From the NCBI GenBank assembly GCA_963969395.1, contig OZ017803.1, positions 1,984,001 to 2,048,000 of the forward strand: a DNA stretch of 64,000 nucleotides. The letters run 5' to 3'. This DNA is from Pseudoscleropodium purum (taxonomy: Eukaryota; Streptophyta; Bryopsida; Hypnales; Brachytheciaceae). This document shows positions 23,736 through 35,857 of the stretch, piece after piece (position 1 is the stretch's first letter; each line of letters starts with the position of its first letter). The position numbers and the translations under genes are program-made. A model generated the notes under the pieces. That model did not search any database and was not told where the DNA came from. It saw nothing but the letters and a program-made list of their open reading frames with translations.

Positions 23736-24993
23736 TCAATGTTGCGGTGACAATGTCCAAATTATGTAAAATAGATATCTCTTTACCGTAATTAGTGGCG
23801 TAGAAGGTTGACATGAGTGGCGTACTGTAGAAGATTTGGGACTGCAACGGGACCCCCGTGGCTTCGCTTGTTTATATCGTGCCGTGAGATGCTCTTTGAG
23901 GACCACGCTACTCACAATAGACACCAGAGATGGGTCTGCAACAATGCTGTAAATTTCCAAGACTAGAAATTGAAACTTTAATCGTCATTAGAATACTTTA
24001 AGTCAAATACTTCAGGCTTCTGATTCCCATATTCACAGCAATCGTCGACAACATCACTATTAGCTAAACTAAATCCTATAATCCATCTATTTGAAGCTGT
24101 TGTCAAGACTTGAAATTCAAGAAGCATCAATGCTCCATTTTTAGAATTGCAAATGATGAACGGGATGCAAAACACTTGAAGAAAGACTTTAAGACCTTTC
24201 CAAAACTACTCGTCATGTGACTGTTTATGGTTGTAGTCAACTTCGTAAATGGGGACAAATGCTTCATTGCACCCATGTCCTTGAGCTGCACACTCGAAGA
24301 CGAAGCACGCTAAAAACGACATAGTTTTGCATAGTAGTTAGCGATATGTCAAGATGAGTAGTGATGAAATTTCAATACCAACATTATTATGCTTCAGGTG
24401 TCTTGGCACTTGAAACAAGCCCGTCGAAAATTATTTCCCCTAGAAACCACCCAATACCTCTCCGTATACACTTCAAGGTCAATGATAGACAATGCGAGTA
24501 AAAGAGTCTGATCATGATTATGAGAAGAACACGTACTTTTGCCAACTTGAGCTCCAACAAGATATTGTCAACGAGGCCGTAATGTCCGCTGATACACCAA
24601 AATGCACAATGCTTAGAGAAAGACACTCTCAGATTAGTAATAAAGAGTTCAGGTCAGACTATCTTAACGATGGTGTCTAAATATCTTTTCACAGCTAAAA
24701 TCCATACTAATATAGCGTTTGGTATCGAATCCTAATTATCTTTATAATTAGGTGACTGGATTCCTTTCCATTATCATACTTCAGACGCTATAAAGTGACC
24801 TCAAAGACAATCGATCGAACATCATCCATGACAAGGTCTGTTTTTCATAACACCAGTTACTTCCAGGCTTCGTACGGCTTGCATAGTCGAGAGTCCAAAC
24901 TCTACTGAAATTGATATATACAGAGAGACGTGTATTGAAATACAATGTCCACTCTACTGACAATGACAGACAAGGATGGTCTTCAGTACATAC
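23736..24993. other. Moderate-GC region downstream of the PSF2 gene, unassigned
   Basis: Base composition rises here to gene-like values, and minus-strand stretches look spliced (for example GTTGCAG at about 23845, and TTTTTAG before about 24310). No recognisable domain is encoded. It may contain the last short exon and/or a spliced 3' UTR of the PSF2 gene, or an unrelated transcript. Confidence 0.35.
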
Positions 24994-27232
24994 ACGAGGC
25001 AAACGATCTGAAGATGCAGGAGTTGATTGACTATCTGAGTCTGCGGGAGCTTGCTTCGTCATATAGTCGTTGTCATGTTTAAAGAAGCTTTGCAGGGCTC
25101 TGACGGTAAAAGCTCGCATCCTATTGACTTCCATGGCAGAAAGATTTTTTAGCTGAAGACAAAGACATCCTTCATACAATCAGTTTACAAAATGTCTTCC
25201 AGGAGTTGATACGAACGAAAGCCAATGATTGAGAGCTCTCCCAGTGATGGAATTTATAAAACTTAACGCATAATTATCATGATGATGGTTGACCAAATTA
25301 GTATTAAGCATAATTACAATGGTTACTTTCTCAAGATTGCCATAAATTCAGCAGCACGAATATTACCTTTACAGCATGAGTCCGACCAGACAGAGTTTTT
25401 AGACCTTTCTCCACTTTGTCCCATCTTACATCTTTGATATCTTCAAGCAATGACTGAACCTGTCCAATCAAAACAATTTCCAAACTCAAAAGATTGTCCT
25501 GCTTTCATGTGCAAGGAACCTTTTCGTGTTGCAAGTCGTCATAAACAATATAAACAAAGTAAATAAAGAGGGGGTGGTAACAAGCACGTCAAGAGTGAGT
25601 ACCATGTAGTTGTTCTCAAAATCCTCTCGAGCACTTCGCACATGCAGAAAAAATCACAGCAGAATCAAATGAAGTCTTCCGTATTCCTTTAACTAGACAA
25701 AAGCTTTAGAAGTCATTAAGCACAAGGAACAATATAATACTGTAGAAGGAAACAAAAACGAAGCGCCTTTGAAAATATAATTTGACTGCATATATAGGAA
25801 ACTATAGTTGGAAACGATTAACCCTTAAGTATGCAGAGTCCAGAATTCGGAATTGGAATTTGATCTATCCAATTTATTCTAGATTCTTGTGATATTTCTC
25901 TAACTTTTGTACAATATACATTGGAAAACTCCTCTGTACAAATATTTTATAGTTCAACGATAATATGTACATTTCACTTCAAAAATCAACTTTATAATGA
26001 CCATAATTAGAAGTACAGATTTCAAACTTAAAACAAAAAAAATCTTATGAAAATCACCAATATTCCATCAATAATCAATTTTACAACGAATTCTGAATTA
26101 TTTGTTAAGAAATTGTTCATAAATATTGGTTAGTGCAATGGTCCTGAAGGAGATAAACAAGGCAGGTCAATCTTTACCAATAACAACCTTCAAACAACAG
26201 GTAGAAACTCATCAAAGCAAAAACATACTTGTCAAGCAGCAGCTTGGCTATCTCGACGTAGTGGAAAGGCAGTGGCTGAAACTCACGAGGAGCTTCTCTC
26301 TCCATCTCCAGCACTTCCGTCAACCTTTCTGTGCCAATAAACAACTGTCATGATCAAACATCTATACTGCGTGAGCCACAAGATAATTAACTGCTTTCTA
26401 GTTGCGCTTTATAATCTAGTAAACATCAAATATGCATCAGCTTGTCCTTTCTTTCGATGTTACCACGCCCTCAAAGCTACCATAGCGAACTCACCAACCG
26501 ACATCCAACTCGGCGGCTGAATTCGACATTTGCTTCTTTTCTTCATTGCTATCCCAAGCCATAGCGGTACTGTTACAGGTATTTGAGGCCTGAATGGTCC
26601 ATAGTCCCCCTGCAATGTCGGAAGCAATAGTCAATAAGGTTTCCTCTATTGAGATAAAACCTTTTGCATCCCTTAGTATTGCTAATTTTCAATAGAACCT
26701 ATAGCTAAAAGGAGAGAGACACTACAATAAATACCTCAATGCAAACACGTCATCTAAGTGCTTCACAGACGTCCATTACCCCAATCTCAAGAAAATTCTT
26801 ACAAAACACACCACAAGGAATTATTCATGTAGTCCGCCGATCACAGAATTGTCGAGAAAATGCCACCTACACAAATCATATGAAGCGTATCCATTCGAAC
26901 ATTAGGAACAATGTTGATCGACTCGTCCTCCGCCATAAACTCCACCTGCACAGTAGAGCAAAAATGTGCGAAAGACTACACATCGTCAATTAACACGGAA
27001 TTCATCCTAGATAGTCCACCTGTATCGCATTCAGTAAAATGATCCAAGGGTATGAAGTCTCCGTCAATCGCAAATTCTAATGTCGCGCTCCACCAATTGA
27101 AACGAATACGCATTGGTTCGTTGAATCAATTGGTTCAAAAACAGACGGAGGAAGCTCTCGAGGTTTACAGAAGAGAGCACTTGCCTCAAGCTCCGTGAAG
27201 ACAGCGGGCTCCGATGCTCCCTGACCCGCCAT
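24994..27232 (-). CDS. PSF2: GINS complex subunit PSF2 (3' end unresolved)
   Basis: Seven exons are seen: 27232-27185, 26945-26871, 26609-26495, 26328-26229, 25633-25603, 25459-25367 and 25152-24994, in continuous phase for 207 aa. The family product is about 200-210 aa. GINS joins MCM2-7 and CDC45 in the replicative helicase in the nucleus. Family marks, in order, are [91 protein letters not shown], and [20 protein letters not shown] followed by QSFFKHD. Intron 1 uses a GC donor, GAG|GCAAGT (27184), which is needed to join FTELE to VEFMAEDE. Exon 7 runs to CGT|GTATGT at 24994. The stop codon lies either in a short further exon or just after splicing (AG|TAG options exist nearby), so the last residues are undecided. 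Confidence 0.9.
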
Positions 27233-27363
27233 GGCCGCAGCGAGACACTGATAGCTGAAAGAGTTGGCCGGGCAACTGCAAAGACCCCTGCACAGCAAAC
27301 CCTACTGCGCCTCAGTCTCCCGCCAAAATTGCAAGAGTCTTGTACTCGTGGCACTTTCCACAA

Positions 27364-28257
27364 ATTTCGAACAATGGACGGATATCACGGAGGATGAATT
27401 TCTCATTGATTTCAATGTTGATTTGTAGATAGTTTTGGTGAAATATGTTGTACTTGGTGGTCAAAGTCAACAAAAAATATTTCTAAAAGTAGATGTCAAA
27501 ATTGATGGAATATTATTATTATTACTTTTAAAATATTGAATGGAAAAAATTAGGTTTTTTATTTTTAAACATCCACTAAATTTCATTTGCCAAATTTCAT
27601 TAGTTATTCAACATAGAATGTCAACTTTGACCATTAGGTATGGTGATGAGGAATCCCATAAGGATTATGCTCATGATTACTTAATTAGTATATAAACAAA
27701 ATTATGTGTAACAACTTTAGTTTTAACATAAAAACCTATAATCCATCATGACATCATAAGTTAGTTCCCCCTCTTTTCCCCTCCCCCACTCCCTCTCTCT
27801 ATGTAGTTGTTTATATTTTTTAAATCATATGAATTTTATTTTAATTAATAGTAATATCATTATATATAACCATAAGATAGAAAACTATCTTTGTTGCAAA
27901 GGAGCTATGAAAGTCAACCAACTTGTCTAATAGTCAAAGCTTGCAATCTTTGCATTATTTGAGATAAATCATATAGTAAGCTTCAAGAAAATAACAAACA
28001 TACTTTGTATTTTTTAACAATAAAATAGATTTTGAAAATTACTATAATCTACTATTAGCTTTCCAAATCAATTTTGATTTTAGTACAAAAAATCCATATA
28101 TACATATTGTTGGTTTAATATTCATGTTTGAAAATCAATCAAATATTAAAAGTGTTATGATGATTGATAAAAATTCAATGTTCCTCTACAAAGGCAATTT
28201 TTCAACTCACCTAACAACATCTAATACATGTGCCTTAACATTAAAATACAAGGTTGT
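27364..28257. other. AT-rich spacer
   Basis: This region follows the presumed PSF2 upstream flank (27233-27400). A pyrimidine-rich patch lies at 27770-27805. No gene or element was recognised. Confidence 0.5.
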
Positions 28258-28265
28258 ATATGAAG

Positions 28266-28421
28266 CATGGTTGTCACATTGGACAGATTACTATTTATTT
28301 CATGTCCTATAGGATAAGTTACTATTATTCATCAGATGTACATAAGACGTACATCTGATGAATAGTAACTTGTCCTATAGGACGTGAAATGAATAGTAAT
28401 CTGTCCAATGTGACAACCATG
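28266..28421. mobile_element. 156-bp foldback MITE, hAT-type, 8-bp target duplication
   Basis: The two halves are nearly perfect inverted copies (arms of about 72-76 bp around a loop of about 7 nt). Ends are CATGGTTGTC at 28266 and GACAACCATG at 28421. Identical 8-bp flanks ATATGAAG lie at 28258-28265 and 28422-28429. The 8-bp duplication and CA-GGTTG ends place it with hAT elements, close to the 12179-12444 element. High arm identity suggests recent insertion. Confidence 0.92.
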
Positions 28422-28429
28422 ATATGAAG

Positions 28430-29648
28430 ATGAAGCAAAAATGTAGAAACATTACATATTATCCAAAGGTTTGGAATTGGATTGAAAATGTTGACTATTG
28501 GAGCATCATAGCACAAATGGGATGGCTTACCATTTAACATTGTCTTATATGAACAACTTTATTTTGTCACTTCAATATCTACATACTATACAAATTACAA
28601 ATAGCAAAAATTCTATAAAATAAGAAATACAATCAACTATCCATAGTTGTACAACAAGGGCATAACATTCTTGAACTTAGAAGGGAATGAGGGAATCCCT
28701 TGCTCCTCTTGAATCAAGGCTTCTTTCACTATAGAAAATCTTAAATGCCCATGAGTTGTGTACAATAAATTATTCTTGTTACATTGACACTCTAGAAGGG
28801 GTCCTCCCACTCAAGAATGATATGGTATTAGGGATATCTGTAAACTTCAATGAAGAGGACATTACGAGTGGTGGACTGCTGAGTGCTCAAAATTATAGAC
28901 ACAAAATCAAACTCTTTTCTGCAGTGGCTATAATTGGTACCTTTCTGTGCCCAACAAACTACTGAGGTCCTTTTCCGAGATGCTTGTTTTGTATCTTGGT
29001 ATATATTTAGGGCATTTTCACTTTTATGTTCGGAGAGCAGAGAAAGAAGTCTCAAGAATATAGTTCTTACCTGAGCAACTCGCCTGCTGAACGAAATGCA
29101 GAGTCATACACAGCTGAGAGAAGAGCAGTATGACACACTGGACGTTGGCACCAGATACTAGTAAGCCTTCTTCCAAAACTCACTTGGCGGAAGGCTTGGC
29201 AATCAAAGCAAGTATCTCAGTCCAGCCATTTACAATGAGAAAGCAAATAGAAGGCATGTGGTGTCAAAGAGAATTGATGCCAAGTTTGAAGCAAGAAGAT
29301 TTCCAAGCACTTCATTTACGATAGCATATAATATACAGCAATCGACCGCTAGCCAGGGCAGTCGATTATCATTTGTTCTATAATAACAGTCCCTAATGTA
29401 GGGAACGCCCTGACGATCCTTCCTCAAGATAATAACAGCAATCTTCAGTTCATAGTGTGCCAAACTAGCACATTGTGCATTAGCAAGGTCACCCTGTATC
29501 ACTGCATTTTCAAAGGAGCGTTACCCTGCAAGCAAATGAGAACGTTTCTATTGAACCTTCGTGTTCAGTGAAAAACCTCCAGGCTGTACCTTCCTACTGT
29601 GGTTGAGTCGAGACAGAGGGAGCAGAAGCACAGCTGCGAAAGTTGAGC
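28430..29648. other. Spacer and 3' flank of the HAD-like gene
   Basis: Composition becomes less AT-rich after about 28970. A short hairpin (AAGCCTTC..CCAA / TTGG..GAAGGCTT) sits at about 29163-29196. No coding sequence was recognised. The last few hundred bases are probably 3' UTR of the minus-strand gene. Confidence 0.45.
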
Positions 29649-31152
29649 TCACGAGATGAGGCTGGCATTTGCTTCCTCTTGAACAGCGGTAATGTAGTCT
29701 TGGCATTGCTGAAGGTCAGTCACCACGGCCACGCCGGTCTCCTTCGCCGCACGCGCCTCCTTTGTTTTGAAGCGGTCCAACAACAACGCATGCATGCCCA
29801 GGGAAGCCGCAGGAACAAAATCTTTTCGAAGGCTATCTCCAATATGCAACGCTTGCTCTGGGACGATGTCGCTCCCTGCCCTCAACAGCGCAATTTTAAA
29901 AATCTCAGGATCAGGCTTTTCCACGCCTTCAATCCCAGAGAACACACCAAAATCCCACTCATCTCCCTGTACAAAGACAGCACCGACACAACATGTTAGA
30001 AATTTTGAACTATTATCATGACTAACTACTTTCAATGCCACCTCTCAACTCTCTCACGACAATGAGACTGCTATGGTAGAGGATACTAAAACCGTGAGGA
30101 CTTGATCCCGTCTCCTATAACACCCCTGTTACCAGCATCTCATCTTCATACACCAGGTTGACCTTATTAGCAAGCGGTGTAAGCATGATTTGGCTAAAAG
30201 TCTTTGCAAACAAATGGGATTGCCTCCTGTCACTTACATTGGTTAACAACCTCCCACTTTGAAATTGCATAATAAAGAAATCCACAATGATGCGAAATTT
30301 GATCTCAACAGATTTGGCTCTTGTACCTAAAATCTCTCCACAGCTATATACATCTCCCAAAAATCACACTCCTACATATGCTTAAAGTTCGCCAAATAGA
30401 ATCCTCTACCTAACAGCACACAAAAAGGAAAGACTCACTTGCTCACTACAAATCAAAGATAAGGTGGAAGAAGTTATCACGGAATCTGACCTGCCTGAGT
30501 CCTAATTGAGGTAGAATATCATCGCGGTATCTGTAAGATGCATTACTAAGAACTCCAACCATTATGCCCTGCGCTCGTACCCATCTTAAAAACGGTTTTG
30601 CGTCTTCAAACAATTGGTATGGCACCGAAGACCCAAAGATTCCATAGATGCGCTTAAAAACAGCATCATGCTCATGGTCGGTATAGTTATAGCCAGCCTG
30701 TTTGCCACACATCGTTTGAATTCACAAGAGTAAGAATCCACAAGAACAAGCTCAAATTTGGAGGTTCCGATCCTAAAATCACATCACCGAAACTGAGCAG
30801 TGAATTACTGTTAGGTCAAAGATGGCACCTCAATGAAGGCCTTCCTAACGCATATCCGCCACCACTCTTGGTTTGTAACATTGTTGAGCTTGCCAAAGCA
30901 CGGGTACATCTTGTCCATCTCCTTGTACGCGACCTTGAACCCTTGGTGCATACGCTCGTAGTCAGGGCACGGCAGCCCAGCCCTCTTGGCAGCCATGCAG
31001 TAGTAGTCTCCCAAAGCCCCCTTGTAACTCATCAACGTCCCTGTTACATCCACTGTCACGCATTTGAGGGGTTGCGTCGGAGCCCTCACTGCTTGCTTGA
31101 GTAGGACATGGCCGCCTGCGGTTGCAGCGTGGACAATGGACCTCCTCACCAT
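29649..31152 (-). CDS. HAD-superfamily hydrolase, HDHD3-like
   Basis: There are three exons: 31152-30829, 30697-30491 and 29966-29649 (TGA), giving 282 aa. Motif I is VTVDVTGTL (nucleophile Asp35), motif II is GVLSNASYR (Ser159), motif III is the Lys194 in GVEKPDPEIF and motif IV is HIGDSLRKD (Asp221, Asp226). The cap region between motifs I and II contains LGDYYCMAAKRAGLPCPDYE and QEWWRICVRKAF. At motif I the usual general-acid Asp two residues after the nucleophile is Thr, as in plant relatives I recall; HDHD3 proteins also vary at this site. Substrate and compartment are unknown; the basic N-terminus (MVRRSIVHAATAGG) could be a weak organelle signal. Exon 1 ends FIE with donor GTGCCA, a weaker match, but the join FIE-AGYNY keeps phase and the family reading. 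Confidence 0.9.
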
Positions 31153-31830
31153 AGCTGCTACTTACAATCTCTTAGAAAGAAGAGACAACAGCTGCAGGTA
31201 GCAATGAAATTGCTAATAGTTGCTGTTTTGAACTATGTGCTTGAAAGTTGGGCATTAGGAAATTAATCTGCATAACCCATTGCTGCTTAGTCTAACAATT
31301 TACTCAAAGAACAAGATGTTTCTCATGACTAAAGAGGAAGATCAGGTGTAGGTAAGAGATTGCAGATACATAAATAAATCAAGACCTAAAGTAATACACA
31401 GAACAGTACATTATTCAAAACATCTCGCAACATCTGTATCAAACAAATTTTCTTCCTTACACAACAAAATTTGCACTACGATGAAAGCCTCATATACCGT
31501 AAGATCCTCCGTGCACATGTACGCCCTACTCAGAACGAGCTCTGTTTCACTACTTCCAAATGCTTCATTCCCATAAATACAACCTCATCCCACACTAAAT
31601 CCATACAAGGGAGAGAAATTCTGCAAACTGCACAACCAGGATCAAATTTAAAACACGACAACAGAAAAAACTAGTGTGCATCAAACACGACTGCATTAAC
31701 ATCCTCCAGGGGCATGAACCCAACAACCAGAAAACGGGACACAATTTGACCGGATTTGTAATGCCTCCGATGGCAAGCTCCATCGGCTGTCGATCGGGGC
31801 TAACACAGTTAACCCCATTCACGAAGCTAT
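31153..31830. other. Upstream flank of HAD-like gene
   Basis: GC-moderate, with a 96-codon minus-strand open frame at 31595-31885 that has no recognised domain. It probably includes the promoter and 5' UTR of the minus-strand hydrolase gene. Confidence 0.4.
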
Positions 31831-32231
31831 GCAAGCAACAATACAATTCATAGGTTTGAGAGCTATTTCCCTGAAATGAAGTCACTCACTCTCAATGCAA
31901 CTATCCTCAATTTATTACACGGAGAAAAACTCAAATCATGTAACGGCTTCTACACAAGCTTCAATACACCCTAAAGATTTCCAAAACACACCGGCAGAGA
32001 TCGCAATACTTTACCAATTCTCAATCAAAATGGGGCAATGGCAGAATAGAATTCATAGGTTTGAGAGCACCTGCCCCTGAACTGAAGTCACTCACTCTCA
32101 ATGTAACAATCCCCAATGCGTTACACAGAGCAAGACTCAAATCGTATAACGGCTTCTACGCAAACTCCAATTTCACCCCCAAATGTTTCCGAATCATAAC
32201 GGCAGCAATCACAGTAAAGAATTCTCAATTG
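31831..32231. repeat. Two-copy tandem duplication of about 205 bp
   Basis: Unit 1 (about 31831-32035) and unit 2 (about 32036-32231) share ATTCATAGGTTTGAGAGC, GAAGTCACTCACTCTCAATG, CAAATC.TRTAACGGCTTCTAC and TTCCRAA segments at a constant 205-bp offset. They are clearly diverged, so not recent. The location is upstream of the HAD-like gene. Confidence 0.8.
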
Positions 32232-33233
32232 TAACGGAGGTAATGAGAGAGATTACTACCTCCCGACACATATCCGAAGAGATACAAATATCTTTTGGAG
32301 CTACATTCCGTCGTCACATGGTGCTATGGAAGTGTCTTTTTGTAGTGATCAAAAGCTCATCCTGGGGTAAGCAAGGCAGGGCACTTCATGGGCGACCCGG
32401 GAAACAGGGGAGTGACGGAACCCGTTGCGAAATCGCGGGACCCTGCTGACTCACAGTTGAGGTCGAATCGCGGGTCCCGACATTTGGGGAGTCACCTTCA
32501 CCATGTCGTACCATGTAAACTGAAGGTGACTCGACACATCCGGCAACTTGAAATGAACATGAAATGAACACTTTAAGTGACCATTCTGGGTGCGTCACAC
32601 CGTCTGGAAGTTGCTGAGTTTTAAAAAAAAATTTAATTTTTAAAAAAAAGTAGAAAATTATTTTTACATTTATTTTGGTTGTGGCAACAAGACATGGCAC
32701 ACTAGTTAGAACTGGCAGATTGGAATTAGCAAATACTGCCACTTTACAGTGTATAGTGTATAGTGACACTATGATTTTAAAATTTTCATTTGCACCCCCG
32801 ACCCCCCATCTTTCCTCTTGTAATTTTGAGAAACCAACTTTTTGACAATCAATATGGGACAATTCATCTTGTATCCATATCCGATATTGTATCCGTATTC
32901 GGTATCAACATTCAATATACATTCATATCCGGTATTGTATCCATATCGAGTATCTGTATTCAGTATTCTGTATATATTCATATCTAGTACTATATCCATA
33001 TCCAATATTCATTTCGTATTTCGTATTTGGACAGTTCAGATTAAATCTTACAAGATCAATGGCTTGTGATTTTTTGAGAAATCAATGGCAATTTCGAGGG
33101 TAAGCATTTTTTTTAAATCACCAACTTGTAAATTTTTTGAGAGAAGGGGGGCAACTAATGGAAACCAAGGTGGTATGCCTCTTTTCAATGGATAGTGAGG
33201 GTTATAATAGGATTTAAGGTATAGTGTAAGAAC
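32232..33233. mobile_element. ~1.0-kb insertion flanked by a 22-bp direct repeat (repeat family R2, long copy)
   Basis: Identical 22-bp copies lie at 32210-32231 and 33234-33255. The insert has a GC-rich first half (32380-32610, with the inverted pair GAGTCACCTTCA / TGAAGGTGACTC at about 32491-32534). Its second half, from about 32750, matches 47930-48354: TTTTAAAATTTTCATTT, a C-rich tract, TTGACAATCAATATGGGACA, a TATCC-type array, GGGGGGCAACTAATG and CTCTTTTCAAT. There is no coding frame with a recognised domain. The long, variable direct repeats suggest a retroposon, not a cut-and-paste element. Confidence 0.6.
32870..33022. repeat. Imperfect short-period array (TATCCATATCCGATATTG-like)
   Basis: This is a run of degenerate units of roughly 15-24 bp combining GTATCCATATC, CGGTATTG and CAATATTCA-like words. 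It sits inside the R2 repeat and causes mirrored Asp/Tyr- and Ile/Ser-rich open frames on both strands (32769-33069). Confidence 0.75.
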
Positions 33234-33368
33234 CACAGTAAAGAATTCTCAATTGAATGAATGAAATTGTCAAAATTCATCTAGAATAGTTTCATTGTGC
33301 AAAAGAATCTCACGTTTGCATAAATTTATATAAAAGTCAATGAATAATTGATGTCTTATCTGTAATCC

Positions 33369-34340
33369 CTAAAGGTTCAAGTAGCATTTTTTGACAACAT
33401 AGCATTTTCAATCATCTATGTACGAGTAAAATTTTCATTTTTTTATCTTTGAAATTTTCATACAACTTGTAGTCAAAAAGTAGCTTTAACTCCTAATGAC
33501 CCAAGTGATCATTTTCTAATTGTTGTCTCTTTTTTGACCTACCTATTTTCAAATTTTAACTTAAAAATAAATAAAAATTATTTCTATAAAATAGACTACA
33601 TTTTGAATCCAATGGCGGTTGTTTCATCAAATTCCAAATTAAACTTTGCCTTGTGGAATTTTTTAAATTGAAAGGTGTTGTATACTTCATAGCTCACATT
33701 TTTTTGTTCAGTTTGGGCATGGACTAAAAAGTCAACCAATCAATGGGATTGTTGCAAACCTCAAAAACAATAAATTCAAGTAGCTCAAGGAAAAAGACAA
33801 ATGTTCCCATTCTTGTTTTATTTGCAAACACTACTCTCATTTTAGTAATCACCATGCATTGTAAGCTCCACAAATTAAAAATTCCAAAAAAATTGAGAAT
33901 GTTGTGAAATTTTCAATGAGCATTTTTCAATTCTTTTGTCTTTCACTAAGCACAAAAAGATCATCATTTCAAAATATTTTCACTAGGATATGCTCCTACA
34001 AAGTGTATTGCCCTACTTTTCCATGCATTGCCCCAAATAAAACTTCAAACTTAAATATTTACTAAACTATATAGTCAAATAATCTAAATTTTTTTGATGT
34101 GCTTACTCTAAATGTGAACTACAAGATCCTATAATTCAATTCAATCTAATCTTGAGAAAAAACAAGTGAACAAATTGTTCAAGTTCTTGTAGTTTTGATC
34201 CATTTTGAAAGTCCCTCCTTTAGTCATTAGGGTTTATGGAACAACAATTTCATAATTTTTAACTACATATTTAAAAAGTTATTATATGATATGTAGTGTC
34301 TTTTGGAGCCCAAGAACCTATCAATGTGTTGAAGCTTTAA
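33369..34340 (-). mobile_element. Possible old fragments of the TTAA-ended family (copy F)
   Basis: At 33369, GTAATCCCTAAAGGTTCAAG followed by CATTTTTTGACAACATAG resembles the copy C/D terminus with a degraded TTAA. At 34238-34300, TTTCATAATTTTTAACTACA and AAAGTTATTATATGATATGT match copy D at about 21815-21870. The middle is too diverged to follow, so boundaries are uncertain. Confidence 0.4.
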
Positions 34341-34797
34341 AGTCCCTACCATTTCAACTCTAACCTCTTATAAATTTAAAAAATATATTATATTTGAATT
34401 TGTTTTATAACTTCACTCTACATTGACTTTGTAATGTTGTAGCAGATGCTAAGTGTTTGATGGATAAAGAATAGTTCTTTGTACTATTGAATCAACCAAT
34501 TTTTTTAATTCTTAGCTCCAATTTACAATAAGTATGTTTTTTCTTAAATAAATATAGTTTGCAAAAATAAAAAGCAGTTTCAAAGTTTTTAGACAGAAGA
34601 CCTTAGCAATAAATGTACACCTTATAAAAGGTTAGCTTGGTGACAATTTAAGTTAATAAGAAGAGGAAATATATGTGATTTAAATATCAAAATATTCACC
34701 AATTTGAATGGATGAGATTGATATAAATCAACCAAATTTTTTAAAGAAGGATGATATTGCTATAGTTAACTGAATGTCTATAAATTTGAATGCATGT
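34341..34797. other. AT-rich spacer
   Basis: Nothing recognisable before the left end of the CACTA element. Confidence 0.5.
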
Positions 34798-35281
34798 CAC
34801 TAGTAGAAAATAGGGTTAATTATAAATAGTGAAAAAATGATTGGTGACTACCAAGCAACTACCTGGTGCCCAACAATCATTAAAATGGTGGCAAAACTAA
34901 CGTGTTGCGAATTGCAATCAATTTGTAGTCACAAATGACAATATTGGATGATGGCCAAATGAAAGTAGTGACGATAAAAGCTTTCATCTATATGCCCGCA
35001 TCCATTCTTGGGCTTTGTCGTTGATGTAAACTACATAGAGCCAAACTACAGTCATGTAGTCAGAAATGGAATGCAATGTATGACTACAATAGAACAAAAA
35101 TATGATTAACATTGAGACATCATAGAAATTCGAATTCTTAATTCACATTTACTGAATCCTATAATGGAATGGTTACGTTGTAGTCATTTATGGGGTAATG
35201 ACTTCATCACCTGAAGCAGGGTACAAGATTTGCTCAGGTACAGCTTCATTAGGCGATTCAAGGGGGGAACTTCACAAATAC

Positions 35282-35306
35282 CTCTCTCTCTCTCTCTATC
35301 TATCTA
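35282..35306. repeat. CT/TATC microsatellite
   Basis: (CT)n changing to (ATCT)n inside the CACTA element. Confidence 0.85.
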
Positions 35307-35857
35307 CGTACATTTATAAATTTAAGAATATAGTTGCATGTACAGTAGTATAGTTTGAATGAGTCCAATATAATTACTTGGAGAAAAAAATTCCTAGGAA
35401 AAATTGTCAAAAGGACGTAAATCACCAACTGTAAGGCTAAATTTAGTGTCTATATTACAATATAGCACTTTAAGAAGATATTTGTATCCAATTTGTTTAT
35501 ACTTTTTGAGCATACAACTATTAAAAAGTATTTTTAGTGATTGAATCTTGGACACAAAATAGTCTAATTTTTTAATTAATTATTTATTTATTCATGACAA
35601 ATTATTGATTTATTCTTTTAAAAATTAAACATTTAATTCCAAAAATAGCTTATATAGGGACATTGAAGTGAATAATATACACATTTTTTATTTTAACACA
35701 ATCATCATTTAAATTCTTTTTATTTTGAGAAGAACGTTCATATATTTTTACTTTTGATAATTATATAAAATTAAAAAATTATTCAAATTGTAGCAATAGA
35801 GTCTTTTTCTACTCTATCATATAAGTATATATACATGATTTTTTTGAATTCCATCAT

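Noticed and set aside
29163..29196. Hairpin resembling a rho-independent terminator
   Set aside because: The window is eukaryotic and no T-run function applies; it is too short for a typical plant microRNA precursor.
32769..33069. Asp/Tyr-rich (-) and Ile/Ser-rich (+) mirrored frames
   Set aside because: Translations of the TATCC-type degenerate array inside the R2 repeat.
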